From contig JAJKFH010001399.1 of NCBI GenBank assembly GCA_023333565.1, positions 1 through 64,000 on the forward strand: DNA of 64,000 bases. Direction: 5' to 3'. Position numbers and translations under genes: made by a program. How positions within the stretch are numbered: the first letter of the stretch is position 1; every line of letters starts with the position of its first letter. This document shows positions 1 to 13,420 of this stretch, piece after piece. Source of the DNA: Puffinus mauretanicus. Lineage: Eukaryota > Chordata > Aves > Procellariiformes > Procellariidae. A model generated the notes under the pieces. That model saw nothing but the letters and a program-made list of their open reading frames with translations. It did no database searches and had not been told where the DNA came from.

Positions 1-419
1 GCAGTGTCTGCAGCTCGAAGGGGTGCTGCAGCAAGACTCCAAGCCAGCCCACAGCAAGCTGAGGCAAACCGAACATGGCGGGTGGGGCCACGGGGTCCCT
101 GTGGGATGGCCCGGGGGCAGGGCCCTCGCAGCAGCACCCAGGAGGCAGCTGTCTTCTGTAGGCAGAATTAAAAAGGCCTGTCTTAAGCAGTCAAAAAGTC
201 ATATACTGTAATTTCTACCCAGTGTAATGCTATTACCATGCCAGAGGTCCTGTGGTGTAAATAGGAATGGGGCCATCAGTCTTCAGAGTAAACGTTTGTG
301 CATCTGTCACTATAGATAGGCGAAAAGGAATTTATTACCTTTTTCCCCCTCTGTATTTGCATTTTTCTCACTCAGTAAGCTTTGTAGACCAACATGCAAG
401 CCAAATGAGGGTGATATAG
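1..419. other. Intergenic flank
   Basis: Unique-looking sequence left of the first solo LTR. The 62-codon open frame near the start has no recognisable product. Confidence 0.6.
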
Positions 420-920
420 TGTTGTGGTTTAACCTGGCAGGCAGCCAAATACCACGCAGCTGCTCGCTCACTCCCCCCCGCCCAGTGGGACGGGGAGAGA
501 ATCGGAAGGGTAAGAGTGAGAAAAACTCATGGGTTGAGATAAAGACAGTTTAATATAAGAGAAAAGGGAAAATAATAATAATAATGATGATAGAATATAC
601 AAAATGAGTGATGCACAATGCAATTGCTCACCACCCACCGACCGATAACCAAGTAGCGATCGGTACTTCCTGGATCACGCCTACCATTCATATACTGAGC
701 ATGACGTCACATGGTATGGAATACCCCATTGGCCAGCTGGGCTGGCTGTCCTGGCTGTGCTACCTCCCATCTTGTGCACCTGGTAGAGCATGGGAACTGT
801 CCTTGACAGGGCACTTAGCAACAACTGAAAACATCAGTGGTTATCAACATTCTCCTCATACTAAATCCAAAACACAGCACTAGGAAGAAATTTAACCCTA
901 TCCCAGCCGAACCCAGGACA
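420..920 (+). mobile_element. Solo LTR of a bird-type endogenous retrovirus, copy 1
   Basis: It begins tgttgtggtttaacc and ends aacccaggaca, so TG...CA ends are kept. It carries the same internal blocks as the copy at 32750-33313 (tgggttgagataaagacagt, gagcatgacgtca and caaaacacagcact near the end). Flanks tatag (415-419) and tacag (921-925) form a 5-bp target-site duplication with one change. No internal retroviral genes are present. Confidence 0.85.
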
Positions 921-3900
921 TACAGTCATTTCCCGATCCCCCTGGCAGAGAAGCCATAGGCGTAACAAAGCACAGAAAGTGTGCTGTGTTTTTTTCCTTT
1001 TGCGAGTGGGGCAGTGTTGGTTTTTTTTTAATTGTTGTTTTGGGGGGTTGTTTAACTTTTGGTTCAGGCAGTAAAGATTGTCTCAACACAATGCTCTTCC
1101 CTTTGAACTCCCTCAGGAGTCACTGAGCCGCTCACCCATGTCCCTCTTCTCTCCACAGCCAGCTCCAGCTCCAGCTCCGGGCTGTCTCTTGTGGGACCTC
1201 TGGTGCAGAAGAAGGTTTGAGGTCCTCTTCCAGTGAAATGTGCTTTCTTCTGTCATTTACATAGTATAACATTTCCCCTTTTGGCTAAGGTAGCGGCACA
1301 GATCAGGACATGAAATTAGGTTCTGAAGTTTAATTAGTGTGGTTAGGAAATTGGTTAGAAAAAGGCAATTTAGGATGCTGCTGCTGAGGGAAAAAACCCT
1401 TGCTGACAGCAGAGAATTGGACTCATAATGTACTATTCACATAACACTAATCTCCCTATCTCTGAACTGACAAAGATGGTTTTTCAGTAATTTGAACACC
1501 AGCTGGCATCAGGATTTTGAATAATATGAGTACTTGTAATACAATTCTCATTGTGCCTGTTTATATCTCCTTTGCAGCTAAGAAAAGTTTCATTGTGTGT
1601 TGATACCTACTTTCTCTATAGGGAAGGAGTCCAATTTGTCCCTCATATTTTTAATTAACCTATTGTCTCCAACTGTTCAATGAGTTACCCAAATTTCAAC
1701 TGAAAATTTAAAACTGCAACTGAACTCTTCAGTGTGGGTTCAATTCATTGCTCATCTTGCTCATCTACAGACTTTCTATGCTACCATGAGCAAACTTAGG
1801 CCATGCTCAGGTGTCACAGCTGGGACTTTCTAAGAGGTGCAAACAGACGTTAGTCAAGAATTACCTAATTGTCAAAGTTGCCTGAAATCCATCATGTCTA
1901 AGTTCTGTTGCAATTCGGAAATACTTTACCTAAATCCCCTCTTACAGATCATACCCTGTTCAAATAGAAAACACCTAAAAGTGAAAGAGGTTGATAGGAC
2001 GTTTCTAAAGTAGCTTAATGGTATAAAAGACTTGCAAAGAAAACAGGAGATTAAGGATCAAGGTCCCTTCAGCTTGGCATGACAGTGCCTGAGAGTGTGT
2101 TTCCTCATCAGACTGGAGGCAGGGAAGCACCAATACACAGCCAGAAATGCAAGAACCCTGTGACCGACTTACTCTTTTGTGTGGTAAGTGAATAAGGAAA
2201 GAGCATGGTTTCTGATCTCTGGGAGAACCATGTGTGTTTTCCACTTAAGAGCTGATGAATAAATGAGCTCTTGGAGCAAGCAACAGAACTCAACACAGTC
2301 TTCTCACTGAGTGGCAAAATCAGAATTTCTCTTGATTATTCTCTCTTTGGTGCCATGAGTTTTGCATTCCTTTTGCACTGACTTAGCTTTGCAAAGAGTT
2401 GCCCAACCTCAGGCTACTTTGTTGTTGTGAAGCTGGAGCAGTGGAGTAAAGTCCTTGCAGGCTGTTGAGGGTCAACAACGTGCTTTCTTATTTCGGGACA
2501 TGTGTCATGACCACAAAACTATTGAACTAAAGAAATTGTTCTCCTCCTTGCAAGCCTCTCCAGTATATACAAAAGAGGTCTCAAATTCTGAGTCCCAAAC
2601 TCTTGTTATTGTCCCGTTTAGCCATTTCTGCTGGAAAGTATTTCCCTGCCTTCTCAGTGTTGCTGAGCATCACTGCTTTGAAGATCTTACAACTGCTCTT
2701 TGTGCCACGTATGCTGGTGATGCACCTGAAATACCTTCTTTCATGCATGTCCAGATTTTTCAATTGTTTGCCAGCCCCACTGTAAATACTACAGTTCAGA
2801 GAAATCTGTCTCACGCTGCCAGATGAGCATGGCTAGACAAACTGGGTTTTATTTTTAACTGTTTTTTAGGAATATTTTATTTAACAACCATTTTGTCAGT
2901 CTCAGTGATGACTGAATTCAGTGAACCGTATTTGCCAAAGGAAAAAAAACAAGGAAGAAATGTCCAGGATGGCAAAACAATTAATTTTCAATTTCCATAA
3001 CAGAATATTTCAAATATTTAGGCTGTAACTAAAGAAGTGTAGGTGAGGAAGAGACAGTTGCATCAATGGTGCTGCTGTCTTTTACACAGCATAGGCCTTA
3101 CGTTAAGAAGTTCATCCAGTCTTCAGATGAAACAGAAATTCTTGCTCCTTCTCAGCCTGACCAAATGCCTGGTTTGAGCCAAGATTTCCATCTCTTGAGA
3201 GAACAGTCCAAGCTCTCACTAAAAGAGAGATTTGGCTCAACCCTTTAATCAAGTCCTATAAATTCTTGTCATCCAATATAGCCATCCATACTTGCAGCCC
3301 TAGAGATGTGTATGTGAACTGAGAACTGTAGGAGACATGCAGGGTCACGCCATGCAATGCCATTTCAGAAATGCCTCAGCTACTTCTGAGTGAACTTGGA
3401 TACCTACATGACACTGCATGAAGAAAATACCACTGGATTCAGCTGGGTGCAGTGATGTAGGTGTCTTGTGGTCCTCAGTCTGTTAGGGCAGTCTGTCTTT
3501 CTGTTAGGGCAACGTGATCCTGTTGTGTCATACCCTGATATTCTAGCAATCACATTTCATGACCCACAGTTTCAAACATATCTTTGCCCAAGGTTTAAAA
3601 AAGATAAATGGAGACAAAAGTATGAATTTATTTTTTAAATACCTAGAAGGCATTGCAGACTCATGATCTCACCTAGCTTAAAGCTAAACCCCATGTTTTC
3701 CATTTAATCCCTTCCTTTTTCATCCTACTGGCAATGAAGACCTCCAGAAATAGATTGAGGTGATTATTCGTTGAATTTGTATTGTTCAGATTATTAAGTT
3801 TGTTTGGTGTTTTTGTGCTTCAGGAAACCTGTGTGTGAATGGACTTTACGGCATTGTCTGCAGTCAAGTGGCTTATTTACAAAGTTGGTATTAAATTACA

Positions 3901-6900
3901 GGTGGTTGTTGTTGCAGTGTTCCTATATAATGTGCTGTATTTACAGCGGGTGTGATTTAGTTAAGACTCAGGAATAAAACACTGGGTATTCTTGAATGAC
4001 TAGATTTCACCGTCATCCATCACAGCTCCTTAGTTATTGAGGAACATGGGCATGTTAGTGACAGAATGGATAAAGCTACATGTGAAATATGTAAAGAAAT
4101 ATTTAATGATGCACATGAAATCAGTAACAATTATTTGTGCATTGACTTTTAACATTCAGGTAACGAGTTTCTTTATGGACCCAAAGACATAAAACAAGGA
4201 GGGTGATCTTGAGAGGGCAGAATGCCACCAGGCTTCTTGTCTGATGCGTGTATGCGTTTTCTTTCCTGTTAATAATGCTGCAGGGCTCCTCCACACCTAA
4301 AAGTTAAGAACAGAATAACAGAATAACAACATCCAAAACAAACAAACAAACAAACCAACATCCTGCTGGAGGTAGGATATTCCTTTAGTTCTTCCTCCTC
4401 CGTGAGAAAAGTTGACTAACTTATTTTCCCCCTTCTGTCTTCCAGTTCATCTAATTTGTATTCTTCCCAAATTGGCTGAACAGTATTATAACAATCAGAA
4501 TTAACACACTGCCTAACATATCTGGCTGTATGGCAAGAAAAAAGGGAAGAAGCCTTGTTCTCTTTATTTGTTTGGAACTATGTAGTAAGTTTTACTCGAA
4601 GCTAATTCTAGACTCTAATAATACTCATTGGCCTGGTGGAATGGGTGCAACTTTTGGCTTAAACCACCAGTAATCAACGTGAAATAATAAGCACTCATAA
4701 AGTAGTTAAATGTATTTTTATGGTAAATTCTGCCACTAGCCACTTGGGTTAAAAAATGCAAAATGTTCCCAGTATTGCCACACTCTCTGCTGTTTGTATG
4801 TTTAGTAGTAAGCATACCCATTTCAAACTGTTTAAGTTTCTGTTTTAGTTCTAGGTAAATGAAAGAAAATCGTTGGTATGAGCACTGCAGAGCTGGTATT
4901 GAATTACCTTTTCTCATACTGTTAATGATCCCTCTCAAGTACTGGGGCTGTTTTTTACAGTACCCTGTGAAATACAAACAAAGTCTTCCCTTCTCCAGCG
5001 TGTACCTTTTGGGCTTATTAATATTCCCTTTGCAGCATGGCTCTGTGTCACCACAGCGGCAGCCGTTTGGTTTGGTGCTTTCTGCTCTTTTCTCAGTGAC
5101 AAGCACATCCACTGTCGTTTCTGCAGCAGAGAACTAATTAGGCAGCAGTGATATTCTCCCTCATTGTCATAAAGAGAGTAATATTGAGGATTTTGTGTAG
5201 AATTCTGTTAGCAAGATAGAACTTTCAGCCTGTGGATGTCTGGCTGTTGACTCTTGCTTTGAAATGTGCTGTCGGCTCTTACAGATTGCCCCAACGTTTC
5301 CATACTCCATTTTCCATACATAGTTTTGAAGATACACACTCTTTCCATCACAATGCCTGCAGACAATGGAGAAATTGTTACCACATATCTAAAATCCATT
5401 TTCCAAGATTTTCTGCACCCTTTTCCTGTTTGGTCAGTTTGGGGGAAAATGACCAAAACCAAAAACACCTATTCAGTCTTTTTCCGGATGTAACAAAATA
5501 AATGGAAAAAAATTCAAAAGGACAAATTCATGTGCTCTTGCTTATAAGAAGGAATTTGTGACTTTCTTTACTGAGTAGTTGTCGTGAGGAGTGTCACAGC
5601 TATTTTTAACATTACAAAGTACTTTTCTTGCATTCAAGAAAGAGCTAAAGTTGCATATTTTCATACGAAAATAGCACATTTGGTACAATTATTAAAAATA
5701 ACTCACAGTTTTTTCCCAAAATGAGAATTTATTTCCTGAATTTTATCTATGGAAGAAACAAAAGTAAGAAACTGTCAGTCTGATAATTTTATGAGAGTTG
5801 ATTCTGAGCTAAGAGGGAAGAATCTGCTAAGACATGCATTGAAATATGTCTGATTTTGTTTGCCTTTCAAATTCTAAGAATTCAGTGGGTCCGAGAGCAG
5901 CACCACAGAAAAACATGCCTAGACCATCCAATTGCTCTCCCAGCCTCCAGCTCATGTTTTTGCTTTAGGTTTCAGCTTCAGTTTTTATTATTTCCTACTA
6001 GCCAGCAGACTGTTGCATAGCCCAGAAACCCACAAGCTCTTTACAAGGGCAATACATGAAAAGGTTCTCCTCATGTAGTGTGTAAAACTGATGATCGTCA
6101 AAAGAGTAGGACATGGAATTTGTAAAAAAGCTATTCAGATAGAACATTTCTAAAGATATTCTTCAGTTATCAAACATAAGCAAGATATTTTTTTTAGGTG
6201 ATAGGTTTTCCAGCTTCTTTTTGCTCCCCCTGATTTAGTGATGTGAACAGGAAAAAGCATCTTTGATTCTTCATAACAAAATGAAAGAAGAAACAGTGAA
6301 AGTTTACACAATCTGGTTTTGCAGACAAGAGAAAGAAGCCACCATGAGGATAACAAGCAGATGAACTATCCTGAAACACAGGGAAGATGACTGTTTACCT
6401 AAAGCAATATCAGAAAGGAAGTGGGTAAATAAAGAAAAATGTCTTTACAACTTTGTTTTACTGTGATGCCTGTATCACTGTGCAGAGCCATCCATTCTCA
6501 TCCTATCCAAACACTCCCACTTACTTTTATCCGCCTGTGTTTCTCATCTTACAATTAAATGGTGAGTGCACTGGCGTAAGATTTATCTTCCTGCTTTGTG
6601 TTTGAACAGTACCTTGCACAAATCGCTCCCATGTCGCTGGCTGAGAACAGTAGGTGCTGCAGAAATAAAAATAAACTCTGGACTAGAGACTGTCATGAAG
6701 AGATACCATGGTTCACCTAGATAGAGAGATGACAGATGAGCTTAGCTTCAAAAACATGTAAAAAGAAAGGAGACAGACACATGAAAAAAGGGCAAGGAGG
6801 AGAAATTATTAGTGTTAATAAATGCAAAGATATCATGACTGCTTCAGATTGTCTGAAAAATTAATTGCTGGGGGCCAGGAAAGTACATTTCACATCCAGT
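921..6900. other. Intergenic, no gene seen
   Basis: AT-rich sequence with a short (AAAC)n run at 4334-4356. The longest frame (165 codons, minus strand, 4615-5112) has no recognisable motif and low-complexity residue use. Confidence 0.55.
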
Positions 6901-6904
6901 CACT

Positions 6905-6972
6905 GTAGATGATGGACCTATCTGGTAGAGATGATGGACTGACCCACTATGGCCGTTCTGATGACCTTATAT
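6905..6972 (+). repeat. Old CR1/L3-type LINE 3'-end relic
   Basis: gatgatggactgacccacta followed by tggccgttctgatgacctta resembles the sauropsid CR1-type 3' end (GATGGGCC..TGGTCTGACCCAGTATGGCCGTTCTTATGTTCTTA). Only the terminal part survives. Confidence 0.5.
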
Positions 6973-8532
6973 AAATGACTAGGAGATACTGAACAGACAG
7001 AGATGCGGTGAGCAGTCAGAGAAGGAGGAGAAGACTGGAAAGTCTGGAAAGCCCTTGGAAGGTGCAATTTTGAGAAGTACAGGTAATGGTAGAAAGTGAG
7101 AGCTCGAGCTGAAATGCAACTGGAAGTTGGAAAACAACCGGGATATCTGAGGAAGGAGGGAGAGGAATTGGGGACTGGCAGGTAAAGCCCTGCTGGATTT
7201 CACCCATCTTGGTATCGAAAAGTTGGCTAGACTCTGTATGGAGACAGAAGAGAATCAGAATGGAGAACCAAAGTTCTCCCCGGGATTGGGAGGCCAAGAT
7301 TAGGTCTGGTGGGAGAAAGGAGAAGAAGGTCAGAGGAGTTGTGAGGCCAGGTGCAATGCACGGACGTTGAGTGCTGGAACGGTATGTATGCTGAGGAGAT
7401 GGAAAATATGAGGAGATGCACCTCTGTCCATTCTGGTCAAATCGTTTGCAAGCAGGGTTGGAAGGAAGGAAGAAGACAGTGATGGTTACTAGAAGAGGGG
7501 TCCATGCACAGATCAATAAAATGCATTTGGCTCTTGAATCAAAGTAAATAGTCACTAGTGACTTCAGTAGATTTTTTCTCTCCCTGGTATTGATTGATGT
7601 CTATTCCTTTGACAGAAGATTATACTGCTAATTCACTTTTGTTTAATTATGAAACCAAGTTCTTCTAGCCTCCCTTGGTTAGAGGGATTCTTCATTATGC
7701 TGTAGACTGTTTGAGTTATGCCAGTAACCAACTGAACCACAGGCCTGTAGCATGTGGCTAAATGAAGGAAAATCACTGCAGCAACCCCAAAGTAAGCAAA
7801 AGGTGATTCTTGCTCTGTACACAGGGGAACTGGCAAGCACAGGACTGGATAAATTGCAGTCCTCAGTTTCTGACGATGAAGTCAGCCAAGATATCTGTAC
7901 AATCAAATAAAGCTAGAGCTTCAAAACGGTCTGATTAGAATACTTCAACTGAATAAGAAACAAATTTAATGAATTATTGTATCTACATATATATATCCTT
8001 TATAATTTCTAAAGGAAAAACAAGACATTCATTTTGCAAAGACTCACATGCTAAATTTTGGGCATGTGAGTACTATTGATTTTGATGACTCTTGCCACAT
8101 ATGTGGTACTTGAAGGATGTGAATCTGTAGTCAGATTCTAGAGCGTATTAAGCATCTTAAAGAAGTAATAGCACTGACCCTATTACATTTACAGCAGAAA
8201 TGCACTCTGATGTCCTAGAGTTTAAAATAAACAGTCTGTACAGGAAGCTCTTATTATTGTGCAAACAATGGGGTAATTTCCCGGAGGGAACAGCACTGTG
8301 ACCTCTGTGTGTGATTGATAGCAAGGAGCAAGACACAATATTGCCAGTGTCCAGACAAAAGCAGAGTATTAGCTGGGAGAGACTCCAGCACTTTTTTGTC
8401 CAAGACTTTCAGGCTGTCTCAAAGAGATAAAACAAAAAAGAATTAAATATCATAAACCAAATTCTGTAGGAGCGGTGATGTTACAATGTGCTGAACTAAC
8501 AGAGGATCTCCAAAATGCTCTCTGGGGATACA

Positions 8533-8567
<35 letters not shown>

Positions 8568-11500
8568 GTATAGGGACTTTGGGTCCCTAACTTCAGACAC
8601 TCTCAACAACACCCTACTTAAATACCCTTGAATAGTTGTATGATGAAAACCTATCATCTTTAGAAACCTTGGTGATAAATACAGGGGGAGCTATTTAGTG
8701 ATTCCTTGATGTAGAACAGCGAGTTAGAGGATCCCAATACTCTCCTAACTTAAGCCAGCAGCAACGTGATTTTAGTGGATTCAGGCTACATCTATGCTCT
8801 ATTTGGGAACTGGTTCTAGCTCACTATGAATATGACTGGGACTAAGCATTAGGTTTTGGGTGGGGTCCAGCGCACTGGCACTCAGAGCAGGTAAGCCCAC
8901 ATTACTCCTTGTTATGGCTTGCTATCACCCTGGATTGCCTGTGTGAGCTGTGCCTTCTGGACCTGGGTCCGCAAAATACAACTCACAATGCACTCTCTTG
9001 GCAACAAGCAGCCACACAGGCTGTCAAGGTGCAAACAGTGCTGCAGTGCGTCTCTTTGCGATGTGCTGTAGTTGAAGTACAGTGCAAGCATGGCCCACAG
9101 CTTACTGAGGCCAGGGTGTGTGCTTCACAGAACCCTGTAATCACAGTGTGTCAAACAATGATCCAGGAAGAAATAAAAATACTTAATTCAAAGATTTAAC
9201 TCACTGCATTTGTATTTTGGAATACAGTATTTGTTTATCTTGCAGGACATTATCATTTAAGGCTTAACTTCTGTGAAGTTAGTCTGGAACTGTTTTACAA
9301 CATTTTATCCCTGCGTATAAATCCGGTGTACTGATGTTCTTTTCCCAGGACAGGAGTATGTCCTTCTGGTGTAGTTTAACCCACTTTGAATGAACAAAGT
9401 GCTCTTATTTTGGAATCAGTGTGGCCTCACTTGCAGAAATTTTTTTTTGAGTTAGTTCTCTAATTGGAGACAACTTTTAAATGTAGAGAGTCTGTTTAGA
9501 TATTTCACAGAGGTTTCAGGAAGAAGATACGCACTCTGAGGAGTGGTGCCCTAGCTGTCATGCCAACTTCTACCTGTGCTCAGATAAGTATGCAGCCTGA
9601 CAATTGCTGGGTATGTTGCAAGCGCCTCTCTGGAGCAACCTGACCTTTCTGCCATCGCAGGGAATGGTCTGACAACACGGGTATTCCAGTAACCCAGTAT
9701 CTCCATTCCCCTTTGATGTGCACAAAAAGAAATCAAACTAGCAACATATAAATGCACAGAAATATTCGAGCAGCATTTTCACCAGGAATACAGGATAGGA
9801 CTTTAGGAATTTCGCTGCATATCGTGTCATAACTATTGAAATTCTGTGGATGCAGCTCAAATATTTTAAGACCTTCCTTTCTCCCAGTGTATGCAATTCT
9901 GTGTGCTCAAATATGGGGTAAATTTATACACCTGGGATGTGATTGAGATTAGGAGAGTGTTCCCAGCATATGGCCGCACCTCTGAGTGCAGAATCTCACG
10001 TGGGCCGCAGGTTCCAGATGAAGCACAGTTCTACATTTTCTTCCACCCCTGACTTCAGAACCATCTGCTTGGCAAATCAGAGGTCAGGCCAATGAAATGG
10101 GTTTGGTGCACAGAATAACAGGGCAGGAAGGAAACTGCTGTGCTCTGCTGCTTAGAGACCAGAGACGCGTGGAATATACCCCTGGGGGAAAGCAAGGCAG
10201 CAGCTGACTGTGAGTCTCCTGCTCAGTGTGTGAGACTTGAGCGGGTGGCTCGGGCAGCGTAGGGACCCCATAGGCAATGGGCACTGTGGAAATACCAGTA
10301 TTGAGTTTTTGGATGTTAGCCAGAATTTTCCATTATTGGTGATTTTGGGTGCCTACCATGAATCTTGTTGGTTACTGTGGCAGCAGTTTCCAATGCCTTC
10401 TTTTAAGTTGGGCCCCTCAAACTATTTCACCCTCAGGCACACTCAGGCATACCAAGGCAGTCCTAAAAATCTTTACACCAATACTTCCTTTAATTTATTT
10501 AATTTTCAGTTTATTTCTAAATTATTAGCTACTTGTGACTGGAACAAGCAATCAGAGAACTGCTAGGGGAAAAATATCTCATTGTGTGTCTGTATACACC
10601 AGCTGATTTATATCAACTCTCGTCTTGTGGTGACAAGCAAGTTAAAAAACATAAATAAGTAGTAGAAGTTTTTTCGTTTTACTGAGTCCAAAAACAGTTC
10701 AAATCTATCAGCTGAAAAGAAGGATATTGATATTGGCTCAGCAGCAATTATTTTCAACAAAAGGCTGAAAGATGCTTGAATTCAAGTGCACAATTCAACC
10801 ACATGTTGATTCTGCTTAGAGTTGCCTCTCTTATTGTATATGAATGTAGCGGTAATCATGTAATGAGGTTCTTTGCTCTCAATAATTTATGTTTGTACAA
10901 AATCTGAGTCTCTAATTTTGGAAAAAACATATGATTCTTTTAATACTTTTGTTAGTTGAACTTGTAATTTGCTTTTATTGTCTTGCAAGTAGCTTGTGCT
11001 TTTTAAATGAAGCATAATGTGCAGCTGTATCAGTGCATCCTTACGCTATACTGTGCAAGATTTGGACATGTGATGAATGAAGGTTATGATCTAAAAAGAT
11101 GATTCCCAGGTAACTTGTTTACTTAAATCCTCGTGATTCAGATTCATGACAAAATTTAAAATTGTCCCCCAGAATTTAATATGCAGGTCAAATTTAAACT
11201 ATTGTTTTCATATGAATTAAAGGTATGAACATTTCTTTAAATCTCCGCAAAATTTAAGATGAAGCCAGCTGAATTTCAAAGGTAATTGGCTGTGAATACT
11301 ATCAGTCTTATGGGAGACAGTTCTAACCAACTGCTGTTTCTAGATTCATTTGTTTAGGAAACCTGCTTAAAAACCTTTCATAAAAGACAAACTGGATGTG
11401 ATCCAAAGTAGAGAAAAAGGCTTGGTTTTGTTCTTGGAGAGTAGCCCTTATATGTTCACATTTGTGGAACGTCTCCCCTGACATCAGGCTGTGGAATTGC

Positions 11501-11969
11501 CTTCATTATTGAAGTCTGTGGAGAAGACATGAAAGATGCCACACCAAAATGATATCCCTTTATCAACAGAACACTACTGGTGAAGAAATACAGCCCTCAG
11601 TCCCTCAGTCTCTCTCTCTACCTACCTCAGTTCTCATTCCTGAGAACAAACAACAGTTTATTTTATTGTTATCACTTTGCAGAGAGTAGTATTAAATAAT
11701 TTAATGAATATAGCAGGTGTTTCTGGGTTGTCACCAGGATAATTTCACAGTGCAACACTTTCCAGGGCTTGGTGAAATGTACTTCTGGGACAGCCTTTCA
11801 TACTCGTCTCCCACCAGTTTGCGAAACTACGGAGGAATTTATTTTGAGGCTCTAAGACTAGCATTGTTCAACTTTTTTGGTGGAGCAGATGGCTTGATTG
11901 ACTTGAGTCTTCAGGAAAAAACGAAATGCCTTTTTTCTCTCCCGTCAGGTGACTGATTCTGCATGCTGT
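6973..11969. other. Intergenic, no gene seen
   Basis: About 5 kb of AT-rich DNA with one TC microsatellite. The 179-codon minus-strand frame at 7016-7555 is Ser/Pro/Phe-rich without a recognisable domain. Confidence 0.55.
8533..8567. repeat. (TC)n microsatellite
   Basis: A 35-base TC run with a single ttt interruption. Confidence 0.95.
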
Positions 11970-12420
11970 CACGTGTACGGCCAGTGTTGCCAGAGATACT
12001 AGGCTCCTCGTGCAAGGACAGCCAGAAATACTGCCAGTGTGTGTTCAGTGGGCCAACAGGTGCTCCAGGAACCTCCAGATGTTGAGCAAAGACAAACACA
12101 TCTGGGAGGGAACACAGTGTGCATCACTGCAGGTCAGCGACTGACTGGTTTGGAAACGGCTCTGCAAAAGGGACCTGAGCTCCTTGTGGATCAGTGAGCC
12201 TGTATTCAGCAGCGTGCCCATGCAGTGATAAAGGCTAACCACATACTGGGCTACGTTGAGGACAAGTGCTCATTCCCCTCTGCCCAGGACTTGTAGGTCC
12301 GAATCTGGAGCAGGGTGTGCAGCTTTAAGCCTGCAGTACGTGAGATATAAACAACAGAGAATCCGGTAAAGGGCCACTAAGACGGTTAGGAGGCTGGAGC
12401 ACATGCCCAGGGACCTTGGC
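11970..12420 (+). repeat. CR1 LINE relic (reverse-transcriptase 3' region)
   Basis: Ordered motifs typical of the CR1 3' coding region: tctgcaaaagggacctgagc and tccttgtgga, then ttcagcagcgtgcccatgca, tgataaaggctaaccacata, ctcattcccctctgccc, aatctggagcagggtgtgca, aatccggtaaagggccacta, agacggttaggaggctggag and cacatgccc. The order follows the sense strand. Many substitutions and indels break any frame, so this is an old copy, truncated at both ends. Confidence 0.65.
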
Positions 12421-12429
12421 CAGTAATAC

Positions 12430-13149
12430 CCAGACTGGTACCAGTGAGCAGTTGCACAGTACAAGCAGACAGGACTTTCTGCCTGACCCTGGACCAGCTG
12501 TGACCTCCCTGCTGGGAAGGGTAGACATAGTGACTGTAATGCTGGAGGGGGAGCGAGCTAGCGTGGGAGATAATCTAATGTCACTGGTTCTTAAATACAC
12601 CCCTCTATCCAGATCCACCATGTTTTGTTGTTTGCTCTGTCTCACCCTTTGAACATCTCTGCTATACGCCTGCCTACATTCTTGTTTTGTAGTTTCATCC
12701 TCCTGAGGGAACTGAGAGCAGCCTGTGTGCAAATGTCCTCTGGCCTGAGATTTAAGCACTAGCTCTAGCTATAATATCACTCTCTGTAACTGACCAAAGA
12801 ATGTTATTTCTTACTTTTGTACATAAGGAAAGTAATTTATCCAGAACCACTAGTACTAAAATGGCACAAAAGACAAACTAAATCACAGACTAAAGCATCA
12901 ATCACCTTGCAATGATGCCAGCAATTATTTCCATAATCCTCCTGACAGCAACTCCAGCTATTCTCTTTAGTTGCAATACCCATCCTACATACAAATCGAT
13001 ATTGATACCCACCAGATTAAAAGAAGAGGCAGCATATCCCGTCTCTATAAGACTTTGAAAACATGTTGATTTTCTCACAGGCTTTTCTACAACTGCGCCT
13101 GCTTGCTGCCATATCTGAGAAGGGAGGAAAATGGATTACTTGAAGGGGT
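12430..13149. other. Intergenic, no gene seen
   Basis: Ordinary sequence following the CR1 relic. Its open frames continue from the relic and lack conserved motifs. Confidence 0.5.
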
Positions 13150-13420
13150 TTTGGCAAAGGGTGTAGGGACGCTGCCTGGACAGCGCCCGTGGCTGATGTG
13201 GATCAGCAGTGCCATCCAGTGGGACGCACAGCCAGCCGCAACTGCCCTCTGAAGCTGCGGGGAAGCGGAGGGTCCCGGCTGCCGCTCACCCGCTGAGCCT
13301 CGGTGACCACCCGGGGCCGCTCCGTTAGCAGAAGCTGCCAGACACCTAGCAAGTGACAGGGACGCCGTCAGCGTGCTGCCTCCTTCGTCCTGCGAGCTCG
13401 GCAGGTGCCCTCACCTACTG
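13150..13420. promoter_or_regulatory. Small orphan CpG-rich island
   Basis: About 270 bases with roughly 20 CpG dinucleotides in a CpG-poor surround. No known gene begins here. It lies about 2.7 kb past the FBXO4 stop, so it may be the promoter of a non-coding transcript, an enhancer or an old insertion. Confidence 0.45.

Noticed and set aside
608..883. 91-codon open frame, and a similar one at 33001-33258
   Set aside because: Both lie inside the two solo LTRs and share short residue strings only because the LTRs are related; this is not a retroviral gene.
4615..5112. 165-codon minus-strand open frame
   Set aside because: No family motif, no splice partner and composition like translated AT-rich non-coding DNA; an overlapping plus-strand frame is equally open.
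7016..7555. 179-codon minus-strand open frame, Ser/Pro/Phe rich
   Set aside because: It reflects purine-rich plus-strand sequence (gaggag, aagga runs), and no domain is recognised.
12325..12759. 144-codon minus-strand open frame
   Set aside because: It overlaps the antisense of the CR1 relic and adjacent sequence, with no protein motif.
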